This document shows positions 4,935 to 6,373 of a stretch of 6,373 nucleotides of DNA, piece after piece (the stretch's first letter is position 1; each line of letters begins with the position of its first letter). The stretch is taken from positions 1-6,373 of the forward strand of contig JAJYPA010000480.1 in assembly GCA_021795795.1 (NCBI GenBank), in the 5' to 3' direction. The DNA is from Pseudomonadota bacterium (lineage in GTDB: Bacteria > Pseudomonadota > Gammaproteobacteria > Halothiobacillales > Halothiobacillaceae). The position numbers and the translations under genes were made by a program. The notes beneath the pieces were generated by a model. The model worked only from the letters and a program-made list of their open reading frames with translations. It was not told the origin of the DNA and made no database searches.

Positions 4935-6019
4935 CAATGACTTTCTATCTTGATGAAAGTGGACATAGCGGCGATTTGGTCAATTGCGGTGTGAGATATG
5001 ACTTCACGGAGCAGCCGTTTTTTGTTTTGGCTGCGGTAGGTCTCGGGGATGAGGCCGAGATAGCGAAGATCGTGGCCAATCTACGCAAACAACATAAAAT
5101 CCCTCCGGGGGAGCTAAAGTCAAAATCTCTGCAAGCTAAACCGATGTTTATTGCGGACATAATCAACAAATTATTGCAAAACCATGTTCCACTATTTGTC
5201 GAAGTTGTGGATAAGCGTTATTTTATTTGCACCGCCATCACGACCTTTCAGCTTCTATCTCCGTCAATGGGTTTCCAACAGAATCACGATTTGTTTATCC
5301 TCCAAAATAAGATCGCTGATTTCTTGTATAGTAAGGCGCCTTCTCGAGTGTTCGAGACGTTCATAGACGCTTGCTTAGCCCCATCGAACATCAAACTTCT
5401 AACATCATTCTATAGCGTGAGGGAATTCTGTCACAATGCCGCCTATACAAGTGGTGCAGACGAAAACTTTTTTGATACATTGTTATGCATTGTAGAGGAT
5501 GCGCTCTTCTCTTACCAAGAGCAGAGGCGGAATAATGAAGAAGCATATCTAAGATTTCTGCCTCCACCCGACAGGAATAAGAACAATAAATATGTGTGGA
5601 TGTTGCCGAATCTCACGTCATTCACGAACATCTATGCACGATTAAATCTCTTTTACGGACGTAAAATAAATGGTGTTCATCTAGCCCATGATCAACAGTT
5701 AGAATTGGATGATATTATACAACGCGGAAAAACGTCTACAGAAATGCTGCAAGAGACGGCTGTCAATTGTTACACACCGCACTCAGATTTTATATTCGAA
5801 CAAATTGCCAAACTATATTTTGTCCAATCCCATGAATCTATTGGTATTCAGTTAGCTGATGTTGTGGCTGGGACTGTAATGCGTTATTTTAGGGATAGCC
5901 TACTGCATAAGAGCATGAATGTGGACCTGTCTCGTGCGATTAAGATGATGATTAATGGATCGGATGGGCGGACAGGATATGGCATTAATCAGGTTGTTCC
6001 TGCACACCTTGTGCGTTGA
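4931..6019 (+). CDS. DUF3800 domain protein, predicted RNase H-like nuclease
   Basis: A 362-residue soluble protein carrying the DUF3800 hallmarks in order: YLDESG at 6-11 (acidic D8, E9), ELKS at 61-64, VVDKRYF at 92-98, HLAHDQQLE around 250-258 with D254, and IQLADVVAG at 306-314 with D310. DUF3800 is thought to have an RNase H-like fold in which these acidic residues bind metal, so nuclease activity is probable but substrate and trigger are unknown. The full set of motifs indicates an intact gene. The start is TTG with TAAGGAG eight bases away. It follows the HEPN/Toprim gene by 114 bp; the gap holds a TTGACT at 4818-4823 but no convincing -10 partner, so I cannot tell whether it has its own promoter or is cotranscribed. 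I see no strong terminator after either gene. Composition is AT-rich relative to dinB. Inferred role: effector or partner in a defence pair. Confidence 0.85.
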   Translation: MTMTFYLDESGHSGDLVNCGVRYDFTEQPFFVLAAVGLGDEAEIAKIVANLRKQHKIPPGELKSKSLQAKPMFIADIINKLLQNHVPLFVEVVDKRYFICTAITTFQLLSPSMGFQQNHDLFILQNKIADFLYSKAPSRVFETFIDACLAPSNIKLLTSFYSVREFCHNAAYTSGADENFFDTLLCIVEDALFSYQEQRRNNEEAYLRFLPPPDRNKNNKYVWMLPNLTSFTNIYARLNLFYGRKINGVHLAHDQQLELDDIIQRGKTSTEMLQETAVNCYTPHSDFIFEQIAKLYFVQSHESIGIQLADVVAGTVMRYFRDSLLHKSMNVDLSRAIKMMINGSDGRTGYGINQVVPAHLVR

Positions 6020-6214
6020 AGAATGTCATATGTTGTTTATGCATCAGGTTATATGTTCCTTTTTATGGGTGGAGAAATATTTCTGGGAAGAGATTTTACG
6101 CAAATCAGATTGAGCCCGCGCCATGACTAATTCCGTTTCTAACTCATTGGAACATCTTTAATATAGGGCAATGAACAATAGAACGGCGCCATGACGGATC
6201 TGCTATCGACAGTA
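6020..6214. other. AT-rich spacer after the DUF3800 gene
   Basis: I see no gene, RNA or clear terminator here. The decamer GCGCCATGAC occurs twice (6118-6127 and 6186-6195). Repeat copy C follows directly and GC content rises there. Confidence 0.4.
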
Positions 6215-6303
6215 GGTCGGATGATACGATTTGCTTTCACCTGCTGAATGACTGCTATCAGTCTTCTGCCGACGATCAGGGCTCAACGGCGACAGGGCAG
6301 CGG
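6215..6303 (+). repeat. Degenerate dispersed repeat, copy C (fullest copy)
   Basis: This 89-base stretch joins the parts found separately in the other copies: its left part matches copy B (1999-2048) and its right part matches copy A (432-486), the two overlapping in the AATG-CTGCT-TCAGTCT centre. All copies share one orientation. It has no ORF. It may be the near-complete element, with A and B truncated or diverged versions. Together B and C flank the dinB, Toprim and DUF3800 segment. Confidence 0.6.
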
Positions 6304-6373
6304 GTGCGGTTCCTCGCCGCTGATGAAAACGGCTATTCCCGCAGCGTATCGCGTCAACGTCGGCAACCTGTGA

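Noticed and set aside
6323..6373. 16-codon ORF at the right end (starts MKTAIPA)
   Set aside because: The first four residues recall class 1 integrases, but the frame stops after 16 codons, lacks a ribosome binding site and shows no further similarity.
1..6373. CRISPR array, tRNA or rRNA genes
   Set aside because: I saw no regularly spaced short repeats and no cloverleaf-like or rRNA-like sequence; the three long degenerate repeats are thousands of bases apart.

Overview
The window looks like an accessory stretch of a proteobacterial chromosome. This is inferred from a GC-rich DinB-type polymerase gene, integron-type recombination sites and several defence-type genes that are more AT-rich than dinB. 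I cannot name the genus. Only four intact genes with good support are present, plus one broken dinB; the rest is recombination sites, degenerate repeats and spacer.

Left part (1-1880): this reads as a small integron array without an integrase gene. An attI-like site (1814-1880) is followed, reading the minus strand away from it, by two gene cassettes. The first (1261-1819) carries an unrecognised 146-residue protein. The second (489-1260) carries an HNH endonuclease with intact zinc and catalytic motifs. Each cassette shows the expected boundary signature: the bases starting the cassette are the exact complement of the outer core of its own attC. No intI is found between attI and the next gene, although 331 bp separate them. 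Bases 1-482, beyond the last attC, hold no gene I can defend.

Middle part (1881-3544): an untranslated stretch with one copy of a degenerate repeat, then a DinB (DNA polymerase IV) gene on the plus strand. It has a good ribosome binding site and TTG start, but an internal deletion of about 37 bases shifts the frame and separates the first catalytic aspartate from the rest of the enzyme. A short spacer with a doubtful 62-codon ORF follows.

Right part (3545-6019): a plus-strand pair made of a HEPN/Toprim-associated protein (GTG start) and a DUF3800 protein (TTG start), 114 bp apart. Both families are often seen among prokaryotic defence genes, and the pair is the best candidate here for a little-described two-gene system. 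After it come about 350 bp of spacer ending in the fullest copy of the degenerate repeat, which recurs at about 432, 1999 and 6215.

How the parts may work together: the HNH nuclease, the Toprim protein and the DUF3800 protein all suggest nucleic-acid-targeting defence, gathered where cassette insertion and repeat-associated rearrangement bring in genes. The integrase is missing and dinB is broken, so the locus may be partly fossilised.
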